A model generated the notes under the pieces. It had not been told where the DNA came from, searched no databases, and saw only the letters and a program-made list of their open reading frames with translations. A stretch of 13,658 nt of DNA from CAADGY01 sp035714225 (GTDB taxonomy: Bacteria > Acidobacteriota > Terriglobia > Bryobacterales > Bryobacteraceae), in NCBI GenBank assembly GCA_035714225.1, contig DASTMK010000523.1, positions 1-13,658 of the forward strand, written 5' to 3'. This document shows, piece after piece, positions 1 through 5,789 of the stretch. Made by a program: the position numbers and the translations under genes. Numbering within the stretch: position 1 is the first letter of the stretch; the number at the start of each line of letters is the position of its first letter.

Positions 1-113
1 TGCCGATCGGCTTGCAGATTACAGGCCCTGCCGGACGCGAAGACCTGGTGCTGGCGCTGGCACACGCCTATCAATCGGAAACGAAGTGGCACACCGAGCG
101 GCCAGCGTTGTAA
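1..113 (+). CDS. Amidase (amidase signature family), C-terminal end only, cut by the window start
   Basis: The open frame enters from the left edge and ends with TAA at 111-113. The 36 visible residues begin PIGLQITGP, continue through a helix-like stretch (LVLALAHAYQ) and end with WHTERPAL. The pattern 'LPxGLQIxGP ... W..(R)RPAL' is the known C-terminus of amidase-signature hydrolases (GatA/AtzF-like), which cleave C-N amide bonds with a Ser-cisSer-Lys triad. That triad would lie far upstream and is not visible. The gene converges on an aldolase remnant on the opposite strand, with 6 nt between the stops. A diverged copy of the same end lies at 4446-4558, with 3 amino-acid differences over the shared part. 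Whether the full gene exists to the left cannot be seen; it may be intact. Substrate unknown. Confidence 0.75.
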   Translation, partial: PIGLQITGPAGREDLVLALAHAYQSETKWHTERPAL

Positions 114-119
114 ACGCCT

Positions 120-438
120 TCAACTCGCCTGCTCATGTTCCCGGTACAGAGCCCACGCCTGCTCGCCGTCGAGACCGTCGTGCAGCATACCCAGAAACGC
201 CTTCACGATAACAGCCGGATGGGCGTGCTGATAGACATTGCGGCCGTAGACCAGGCCGCGCGCGCCCTGCTGCAAAAGGGCATGGGCCTTTCGAAACACC
301 GTCTCTACCGGTTCCCGGCCACCGCCGCGAACCAGCACCGGGCATCGGGCGGCCTGGATGACTTCGTGGTAATCGGCGGAGTCGTCGGTGGGGTCCGCCT
401 TGATGACATCCGCGCCCAGCTCGCGCGCCTGCCGCACC
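120..438 (-). pseudogene. Truncated class I aldolase (DhnA-type), C-terminal third only
   Basis: On the minus strand this encodes the last 105 residues of an aldolase whose complete homologue lies at 4565-5422. The two agree except for 6 amino-acid changes. The piece starts at the equivalent of residue 181 of the full protein, so it lacks the N-terminal half with the AIDHG motif. It keeps the ADVIKADP segment with the presumed Schiff-base lysine, the GGGREP phosphate-binding loop and the GRNVYQH segment. Half of a TIM barrel should not fold as an active enzyme. Upstream of the break (439 onward) the DNA belongs to an unrelated permease relic, and one frame reads from it into the aldolase piece without a stop, giving a 207-codon chimeric ORF up to 743. 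I regard that ORF as a dead fusion rather than a gene, though expression is not excluded. Confidence 0.85.
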
Positions 439-778
439 GACATTCGGCACGACACCGACCACTGATAGACACCTGCGGCCGTCGCGCCCTCGGCGCTCCG
501 CGGATCAATCGCGAATGCTTGGCCGCGCGGCGACCCCGTGAGCCAGAGCTTTCGGGCCGTGGCCTGACTGACGACGGCTACTTTCGCTCGCGCAGACGTC
601 TCCACGACTGTGAAGCTACGGCCTTCCACCGGCAAGGCCAGCGTCTCGAAGTTAGCGATGGTCGACGTAGTTATATGACAGAAGCGTGGTGCGTCCCTCA
701 ACGGTGACGGGAAGCCGACCCAGCCGCCCGTACAAGGGCACATGCGCCACGGCTGTCACAGCGCCGAAGCCGGGGCGC
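439..778 (-). pseudogene. ADOP/MacB-like ABC-transporter permease fragment (MacB periplasmic core), frameshifted
   Basis: Read on the minus strand in three frame segments, the sequence gives a typical piece of the MacB_PCD domain of acidobacterial ADOP permeases. The first segment is AVAHVPLYGRLGRLPVTVEG to NYVDHR. The second is FETLALPVEGRSFT, then VAVVSQATARKLW and GSPRGQAFAIDP. The third is VVGVVPNV. The first frame change fits one extra base near 652-653 (CGC TAA CTT where CGC TAC TTC is expected). The second fits one missing base near 462-463 (between YQ and VVGVV). A residue also seems lost in LPVEGR compared with the usual two residues before GR. The fragment is cut at 439 by the aldolase remnant and fades out by about 778. 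No transmembrane helices or other domains remain, so this is a relic of about 110 codons of a protein normally around 800 residues long. Confidence 0.8.
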
Positions 779-798
779 TTCCTATCATTCCTCGGCCG

Positions 799-827
799 TT
801 GACAGACTAGCCGGGTTGACCCATACT
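799..827 (+). promoter_or_regulatory. Candidate sigma-70-like promoter for the 837-4377 operon
   Basis: A perfect -35 hexamer TTGACA (799-804) is followed after 17 nt by CATACT (822-827), which matches four of six -10 positions. A start about 7 nt downstream (near 834) would almost coincide with the ATG at 837, implying a leaderless or nearly leaderless mRNA. No Shine-Dalgarno sequence is seen before 837, which fits that idea but does not prove it. Confidence 0.35.
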
Positions 828-836
828 CTTTTAATC

Positions 837-2762
837 ATGCCCAATGGACAGCCCGGAGCAGGCGAACCGCCGCGCGAAATTCCGTGGCAACTGGCAGCAA
901 GCACACGCACGCTGGACTTGCTGACGCAGCCACCGGTCGGCTCATCGATCTCTATATTGACCCATGTCCCCCGGCTTGAGACGTTGGACCAGGACTTTCC
1001 GAACGATCGCCTGGTTTACCTGAAGGTTTCGGTTTCGCTTTCGCCCGACCGGCGGGTTATAGAGCAGGCGATGGAGGAGGACGTGGCGCGGCTGCTGCTG
1101 AGCGGCGGGCCACCAATTTGGGTTTCCGTGGTTGACGTGCGCCTCAGCCCGATACCGGACCAGGAACAAGCGATCACGCCGCATTTTGTGTCGGCTTCGC
1201 CGCTGCGACGAACGGCCGGGGAAACGGGAGTGATAGGGACGTCGAATTACGAGGGCGCTTCGGAAGGGATCGCCACCGGCAAGAGCGGCGCGGAAATACA
1301 CGAAGCATTTCAATCGGCGGTAACCGAGGAAACATCGGGCGGCGGCGGCTATGTCGCGCTGCTGCCATTTATCGCCGGGGGCGGCGGCTCAACAACGACA
1401 ACCGACATTTCCGGCCGGCGCGACGTTTACCAATTCCAGGACACGTTGACGCGCCAGGCGGCGGAGGAGCGGCGCGACTTACTGAGCCATATGACGAGAG
1501 TCCACAATGCACTGACGTTACTAAGTGGGCTCTATGTGGGTTCTCCGTATCTGAAGTTTGTGCTGCGCCCGCGTCCGCTGCGGGCGCTGAGCATAGACCC
1601 CAATGATCCGAACCTCTGGCAGCACGAACTGTTGCGGCGCCGGTCCTCAGGGTTAGAGGGCATCCAGGATTTCTACAGCGTTGCGGTGATTCCGCGCAAT
1701 CTAGAAGGGTTCTGCGTGTCGGTGCGGCTGCGCAACGTGTATGTGCTGGATGCACCGCCGCCTCCACTTATCGACGACTGGATTTCGTTCTTCTACGATC
1801 CGCCAAATTTCTATGAAATGCTCGAATATTTGACAACGCGGTATCCACGCGGCACACCGGCCGATGAGTTAGATGTCGATCTTATCGGCACGGGGCCGCG
1901 CAGCGCGTGGCTATCACCTTCCGTTGCAGGTTATGGCGCCTTGGGCCCGAACGCAGACGAGGGATGGGTGGTAGTAGCGATAAAGGGCATCGATCCTGGC
2001 GGCGGGAACACGGTGTTAGATCGCTATGTGCCATATAAGACGCTGGAAACCGTATGGCTGGAGACCAGACGCGCGGCGCACCAGGAGGCGGTTTCGCAAT
2101 CACCGCTGGAGCGCGGCGTGGTGACCTATGTGCCGCACGAAGTTGGAGTATGCTTCGATTTTCAGGGCGATGGGACATTGAGGCGGCGGTCGCCGACGAT
2201 TCGAATGGGGGATACGCCAATGATCCCGAGTTATGAGGAGGATTTCCCTGGCGGCCCGGGCACGATAGGAAGGGCTGGCGGGGGACTGCCCAGGCAGGAG
2301 GCGAGGCGGAACTGGGCGCGCTGGGCGAACCTGGAAGACGAACTGGTGGCACGAGCGTCGAACACGGGGGATTGGGGGGACACGAAGCTCGACCTTCAAC
2401 ACCCGCGAATGTTCGACGCTGTGTTGCGCGCGCTTAGCCAGTTGCCGGCCGGTCGCGCCGCGAATGTCCCTCTGAGCGCTTTGAGGCAGCGCTACGGATT
2501 GACTAATGAGCAGATCAAAGCGCTGAAGGACGCCGGCATACGCGATTTGCGGGGACTCGCTCAGGCTGTGCGATTGGGGAACCGGTTGACCGATGCGCTG
2601 GCGTTCCAGGAGGAACTGAGCAGACAGCAGGCACAGCAGCGAAAGGCGTCGGATGCGCTGAAGGCGCCTGTTCCAGCATCGCCCGAGGTGCTGAATGCCG
2701 TAAGGGCCGCGCTGGCATCAGCCCTGGCGCGTAAGGACAGCAACGGCCACCGCAAAAAGTAA
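837..2762 (+). CDS. Uncharacterised 641-residue protein, first gene of an operon with a PhoD-like phosphatase
   Basis: I do not recognise this family. There is no signal peptide and no convincing transmembrane helix, so it is likely cytoplasmic or exported without a cleaved signal. The N-terminal part (about 30-115) alternates beta-like segments (SISILTHVP, LVYLKVSVSLSP, IWVSVVDVRLSP). Residues about 165-190 form a Gly/Thr-rich stretch (GGGGYVALLPFIAGGGG), followed by a charged helical segment (TRQAAEERRDLLSHMTRVHN). A Pro-run (DAPPPPLIDD) lies near 305-314. The C-terminal 100 residues are helical, and about 553-577 (YGLTNEQIKALKDAGIRDL) resemble a helix-hairpin-helix. The tail is lysine/arginine-rich. 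I chose ATG 837; an in-frame TTG at 816 would add seven residues but overlaps the proposed -10. The next gene starts 10 nt after the stop, indicating co-transcription. Confidence 0.8.
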   Translation: MPNGQPGAGEPPREIPWQLAASTRTLDLLTQPPVGSSISILTHVPRLETLDQDFPNDRLVYLKVSVSLSPDRRVIEQAMEEDVARLLLSGGPPIWVSVVDVRLSPIPDQEQAITPHFVSASPLRRTAGETGVIGTSNYEGASEGIATGKSGAEIHEAFQSAVTEETSGGGGYVALLPFIAGGGGSTTTTDISGRRDVYQFQDTLTRQAAEERRDLLSHMTRVHNALTLLSGLYVGSPYLKFVLRPRPLRALSIDPNDPNLWQHELLRRRSSGLEGIQDFYSVAVIPRNLEGFCVSVRLRNVYVLDAPPPPLIDDWISFFYDPPNFYEMLEYLTTRYPRGTPADELDVDLIGTGPRSAWLSPSVAGYGALGPNADEGWVVVAIKGIDPGGGNTVLDRYVPYKTLETVWLETRRAAHQEAVSQSPLERGVVTYVPHEVGVCFDFQGDGTLRRRSPTIRMGDTPMIPSYEEDFPGGPGTIGRAGGGLPRQEARRNWARWANLEDELVARASNTGDWGDTKLDLQHPRMFDAVLRALSQLPAGRAANVPLSALRQRYGLTNEQIKALKDAGIRDLRGLAQAVRLGNRLTDALAFQEELSRQQAQQRKASDALKAPVPASPEVLNAVRAALASALARKDSNGHRKK

Positions 2763-2772
2763 GTTGGGCGAG

Positions 2773-4377
2773 ATGAACGGCGTTCCGTCGAACCGCGCCT
2801 TACTCGGGCCGATTGTGGGCCACACGGACCACCAGGGGAGCATCATCTGGGTCCGTGTGAAGAGCAATCCGCACGATTTTGCATTGCGACTGCACGGGCG
2901 ATCGACACTGATTCCGTTTGTGTCCACCGAGGCCGGACCGGTGGAGTTTGGGACCGCGGTGGCTACGGTCGGAGGCCTGCGTCCCGAGCACACCTACACC
3001 TACCAGGTGATGCATCGCGGGCGGGCGGTAGCGGGGGCGCGAGGCTCGTTCCGCACAATGCCGCCGCCGGGGTCGGCTGCGAGTCTTTCGTTCATCACGC
3101 TCTCCTGCAGCGATGCGAAGAAGTTGGGGGCATGGCAGCTTTTGCAGGAATATATCGAGACGTTCGAGCCCCACTTCGTGCTGATGATCGGCGATCAGAT
3201 TTACATGGATGGGGAAGCAGAGACAAGCGTGTGGGACCACCACCTGGATTCGCCGCCGCAGGTGCGCAGGCGGGCAATGGTGGAGATGTACCAGGAGCAT
3301 TGGGACCGTGAGCCGGTGAAGACGATTCTGGCAAACACGCCCACTTACATGGTTTGGGACGACCACGACATACGCGACGGATGGGGATCGTGGGCCGGCG
3401 AGAGTCCGACGTTACAGGCGAAGTATCCGCGGGGGGCGCCAATTACAGAGCAGTATTCGCGGTATTTCGACGATGCCAGGGACATTTACTGGCACTTTCA
3501 GATGACGCACAATCCGCCTCCCCTTTTTGGTCCAAGTACTCCACCGGTGACGGGCGAGAGGCGCGCCATGCCCTTTGCGTTCCGGTGTGGGAGGCTGGCT
3601 GTGTTGCTGGTGGACAGCCGCGGGGAGCGCGATGTGTTCCGGCCGGATTACCCGATTCTGGGCGACCGGCAGTGGCGGGCGTCGCTGAGCTGGCTACGCA
3701 ATCTTCCGCCGTCCGTAGATGCGCTGGCCTGCGTGACTCCGGTTCCGATTGTAGCAATGGACCCGGGCGGGCTGACGCAATCGCTGTTTCAGCATCGCAC
3801 CGACGATGAGGTGCTGTATCGCGAAGGGCGGGCGCAGGACCTGCTGGTGCTTCAGAAGGAGAACGGCAGCTTTCTGGATATTCCATTCAACTTGGCCGGG
3901 AGGGCGTTACAGGCGAACATCGGCGCGTATCGCGCGAGGAGCATCGACGACTTGCGCGACCAATGGTCGCAGCGCTTCAGCCAGCCGGAGCAGGAGGCGA
4001 TTCTGCGGACGATCGCGCAGGCGCGGTTCGCCAATCGTCTGCCGGGGCGTCCGCGCGCGGCATTCTTCCTTGGGGGCGATCTGCATATCGGCGGGCGGTT
4101 CGAGATTCGCTATGACGAACCCGAATGGGTGACTGAATGCATGATCGCGTCGGGCATCAGCCGCGAGGAGAACATCACGGCGGCACAGGGCATTGTGGTG
4201 AACGAGTCCTTTGAAGTAGCGCCGGGGATCAATGCGGAGTTGAAGCAGTACCTTCGCGTTGTGAATTTCGGGGTGACGCAGGTGCAGTTTTTTGGGGAGC
4301 GGGCGCTGGTGGAGCACCGGGTACTGCATCCGGGCGCGGAGGTGCACGCGAGAGTGCTGGCGACATCGGTGTTCTGA
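2773..4377 (+). CDS. PhoD-like metallophosphatase without an export signal (534 aa)
   Basis: The protein is likely a phosphomonoesterase or phosphodiesterase of the PhoD superfamily. An Fn3-like N-terminal domain (about 7-96, opening LLGPIVGHTDHQGSIIWVRV and ending GSFRTMP) precedes the metallophosphatase core. Core motifs visible are SCSD (111-114), GDQIYMDG (140-147), MVWDDHDIRDGWGSW (about 193-207), LLVDSRGERD (278-287) and LGGDLHIGG (about 433-441), which cover the family's metal-ligand Asp and His positions. Characterised PhoD enzymes are exported by Tat with a twin-arginine signal; here the Fn3-like domain starts within the first ten residues and no signal is present, which is unusual. 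A long region between about 245 and 430 is richer in helices than expected. ATG 2773 is preferred over the in-frame TTG at 2764. The enzyme follows the 641-residue gene by 10 nt, so the two probably act together. Substrate and metals are not predictable from the sequence. Confidence 0.88.
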   Translation: MNGVPSNRALLGPIVGHTDHQGSIIWVRVKSNPHDFALRLHGRSTLIPFVSTEAGPVEFGTAVATVGGLRPEHTYTYQVMHRGRAVAGARGSFRTMPPPGSAASLSFITLSCSDAKKLGAWQLLQEYIETFEPHFVLMIGDQIYMDGEAETSVWDHHLDSPPQVRRRAMVEMYQEHWDREPVKTILANTPTYMVWDDHDIRDGWGSWAGESPTLQAKYPRGAPITEQYSRYFDDARDIYWHFQMTHNPPPLFGPSTPPVTGERRAMPFAFRCGRLAVLLVDSRGERDVFRPDYPILGDRQWRASLSWLRNLPPSVDALACVTPVPIVAMDPGGLTQSLFQHRTDDEVLYREGRAQDLLVLQKENGSFLDIPFNLAGRALQANIGAYRARSIDDLRDQWSQRFSQPEQEAILRTIAQARFANRLPGRPRAAFFLGGDLHIGGRFEIRYDEPEWVTECMIASGISREENITAAQGIVVNESFEVAPGINAELKQYLRVVNFGVTQVQFFGERALVEHRVLHPGAEVHARVLATSVF

Positions 4378-4396
4378 AGCTGGCGGTCAGAAGCCG

Positions 4397-4558
4397 ATGG
4401 AGATGCCGGCAGCGGAAACGGTTCTTCGCACGCGCGCGAAGCAACTGCCGATCGGCCTGCAGATTACAGGCCCTGCCGGGCGTGAAGACCTGGTGCTGAC
4501 CCTGGCACGCGCCTATCAATCGGAGACGAACTGGCACACCGAGCGACCGGCGCTGTAA
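4397..4558 (+). pseudogene. Amidase C-terminal stub (second copy)
   Basis: A 53-codon open frame ends with TAA at 4556-4558. From LPIGLQITGP onward it is the same amidase C-terminus as at 1-113, with T/A, R/H and N/K changes. The residues before this (MPAAETVLRTRAKQ) only loosely fit the 'P-A-x-x-x-P-x-G-R-T' segment that normally precedes LPIGLQ. The true homology may therefore begin anywhere between about 4405 and 4446. The body of the enzyme with its catalytic Ser-Ser-Lys is missing, because the PhoD-like gene ends only 19 nt upstream. It converges on the intact aldolase with 6 nt between stops, exactly as in copy A. Probably not functional. Confidence 0.75.
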
Positions 4559-4883
4559 ACGTCTTCAACTCGCCTGCTCATGTTCCCGATACAAAGCCCA
4601 CGCCTGCTCGCCGTCGAGGCCGTCGTGCAGCATACCCAGGAACGCCTTCACGATGACAGACGGATGGGCGTGCTGATAGATATTGCGGCCGTATACCAAG
4701 CCGTGGGCGCCCTGCCGCAAAAGGGCATGGGCCTTTCGAAACACCGTCTCCACCGGCTCCCGGCCACCGCCGCGAACCAGCAACGGGCATCGGGCGGCCT
4801 GGATGACTTCGTGGTAATCGGCGGGGTCGTCGGTAGGGTCCGCCTTGATGACATCCGCGCCCAGTTCGCGCGCCTGCCGCACC
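4446..4883 (+). repeat. Direct repeat copy B: amidase 3' end plus aldolase 3' end
   Basis: This is the partner of 1-438, in the same orientation and about 93% identical without gaps. Its right limit falls exactly between codons 180 and 181 of the intact aldolase on the minus strand, where copy A switches to permease sequence. The left limit is at or just before 4446. Together the copies bracket about 4.0 kb (439-4445). Confidence 0.93.
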
Positions 4884-5422
4884 AGCGGAACGATCAGGTT
4901 CTTGTTGCCATCGGACTGAAACGCGCCGCGAGCTTCGTCGAATTTCATGACCAGCGGTTCCACCATTAAAGGCATGCCGTAACGGTCGCATTCCGCGCGC
5001 GCTTTGCCGACGTTGGCTACCGTTTGGCGGTGTAGATCCGGATCGCCGGGAAACAGCAGAAGGTTGCAAACCACGCAGGCAGCGTCCATTTGAACCGCGG
5101 GCAACACGGGATCGTCCGCACGGACGAGAATATCAAACGGCACGGTGGGCAGGTGCGCACTGTAAGGGTTGCCCGCATCCAGGCGCATGACGAGCGCGGG
5201 TTTCGACTTGCCGGGGATCGATTGCAGAAGGTCTGCCTGGCCGTAGTTCATCTGTAGGGCATCGGGTCCCGCATCCACCAGTTCCGCTACCACGCGGCCC
5301 ATGTTCTCGAGCCCGGTAAGAAAGCTGCGTTCATTGAACACGCCGTGATCGATCGCAACATTGAGGCAGTTACCTGAAGGATGGAAGAGCCGGTTTAAAC
5401 GCGCGTTGGAGAAGTTGTGCAT
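4565..5422 (-). CDS. Class I aldolase, DhnA/LsrF/DeoC-like family (285 aa)
   Basis: A TIM-barrel aldolase of the DhnA type, the group containing archaeal-type fructose-bisphosphate aldolase (FbaB) and LsrF. Such enzymes form a Schiff base and need no metal. Visible motifs are NVAIDHG (21-27), ALQMNYGQ (55-62), MVEPLVMKFDE (about 153-163), GADVIKADP (188-196, with Lys193 the likely Schiff-base lysine), LVRGGGREP (215-223, phosphate-binding loop) and GLVYGRNIYQH (241-251). The length is normal for the family. ATG at 5422 is preceded by the purine-rich stretch GGCAGAGG, a plausible ribosome site. It converges on the amidase stub. Within the family the substrate cannot be fixed: fructose-1,6-bisphosphate, a deoxyketose phosphate or another sugar phosphate are all possible. 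It is the only complete copy here; a 3'-terminal copy lies at 120-438. Confidence 0.85.
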   Translation of the reverse strand: MHNFSNARLNRLFHPSGNCLNVAIDHGVFNERSFLTGLENMGRVVAELVDAGPDALQMNYGQADLLQSIPGKSKPALVMRLDAGNPYSAHLPTVPFDILVRADDPVLPAVQMDAACVVCNLLLFPGDPDLHRQTVANVGKARAECDRYGMPLMVEPLVMKFDEARGAFQSDGNKNLIVPLVRQARELGADVIKADPTDDPADYHEVIQAARCPLLVRGGGREPVETVFRKAHALLRQGAHGLVYGRNIYQHAHPSVIVKAFLGMLHDGLDGEQAWALYREHEQAS

Positions 5423-5622
5423 CGCCTCTGCCCATCAAGATAGCAGCATCGGCGGGGAACCGGAGAATTTGCAAACGCCGCGGCATCAGCGTGCGAAACG
5501 CCTGCTGAACCATGCGTCAGTAACGGGCGTGATACGGACAAGTGGATGTGGGATTCCAAGAAATCTCACCTTCACGGTCCCTACCTTCAGTAAGAGCCAG
5601 TTTCGGCCAATTCAAGCATTTA
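5423..5622. other. Non-coding spacer upstream of the aldolase
   Basis: Two hundred bases between the aldolase start and the aspartyl-protease scrap. It should hold the aldolase promoter, but I see no hexamer pair with good spacing. A TATCTT sits close to the ATG on the minus strand without a matching -35. A minus-strand frame is open from 5611 to 5486 (about 41 codons, including LLLKVGTVKVRFLG), but I cannot match it to a family and there is no ribosome site, so I do not call it a gene. Confidence 0.5.
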
Positions 5623-5769
5623 CTACTCAACACGTGCGAGAATTAGCTTCCTCGCGCGAATGTCTATTGTGACGACAAAGTGCGACAAGAAGTCGCTTCC
5701 AAGCGTCAGTGCAACCGGCAGATCAAACCCATTTCTCCAGCGGATGGGAGATTCGCGCACCGTGCGAAG
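5623..5769 (-). pseudogene. C-terminal scrap of a retropepsin-like aspartyl protease
   Basis: A 48-codon minus-strand frame, bounded by an in-frame TAG upstream (5770-5772) and ended by TAG-TAA (5625-5620), encodes FDLPVALTLGSDFLSHFVVT followed by IDIRARKLILARVE. The pattern 'G.DFL..F.V.ID...R.L.L' is the usual end of bacterial retropepsin-like (gag-type) aspartyl proteases, which in Acidobacteria often read LG.DFLSHF.VTID. The catalytic Asp-Thr/Ser-Gly motif would lie N-terminal and is missing, and there is no start codon with a ribosome site. It begins only about 18 nt after the stop of the 740-residue gene on the same strand. I infer a decayed gene remnant; chance resemblance is possible because the match covers only about 25 residues. 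Confidence 0.45.
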
Positions 5770-5789
5770 CTAGCCGGCACATGGCCTCA

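Larger units (their letters stand above)
1..438 (+). repeat. Direct repeat copy A: amidase 3' end plus aldolase 3' end
   Basis: Aligned by eye without gaps to 4446-4883 at a constant offset of 4445. I count about 30 mismatches in 438 positions, roughly 93% identity. The match stops sharply after position 438, where the sequence turns into a permease relic. The left limit is unknown because the repeat already matches at base 1. Most mismatches are synonymous in the two genes: about 9 amino-acid changes for some 29 coding differences. Confidence 0.93.

Noticed and set aside
135..707. Plus-strand open frame of 190 codons
   Set aside because: It lies antisense to the aldolase and permease remnants, whose translations match known families; its own translation resembles nothing and is Arg-rich as expected of a GC-rich shadow frame.
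816..836. Seven-residue N-terminal extension of the 641-aa protein from TTG 816
   Set aside because: TTG is a weaker start than ATG 837, has no ribosome site, and overlaps the proposed promoter -10; it remains possible.
4559..4564. Terminator between the convergent amidase stub and the aldolase
   Set aside because: Only 6 nt separate the stops in both copies, and no hairpin with a T-run is visible on either strand.
1..4883. Integration of a phage or genomic island with site-specific attachment sites at the direct repeats
   Set aside because: The repeats are 438 bp long and 7% diverged, lie in protein genes and not at a tRNA, and no integrase, excisionase or transposase is present; homologous recombination or old duplication explains them better.
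5486..5611. Small minus-strand gene of about 41 codons upstream of the aldolase
   Set aside because: No start with a ribosome site and no recognisable family; such lengths are expected by chance.
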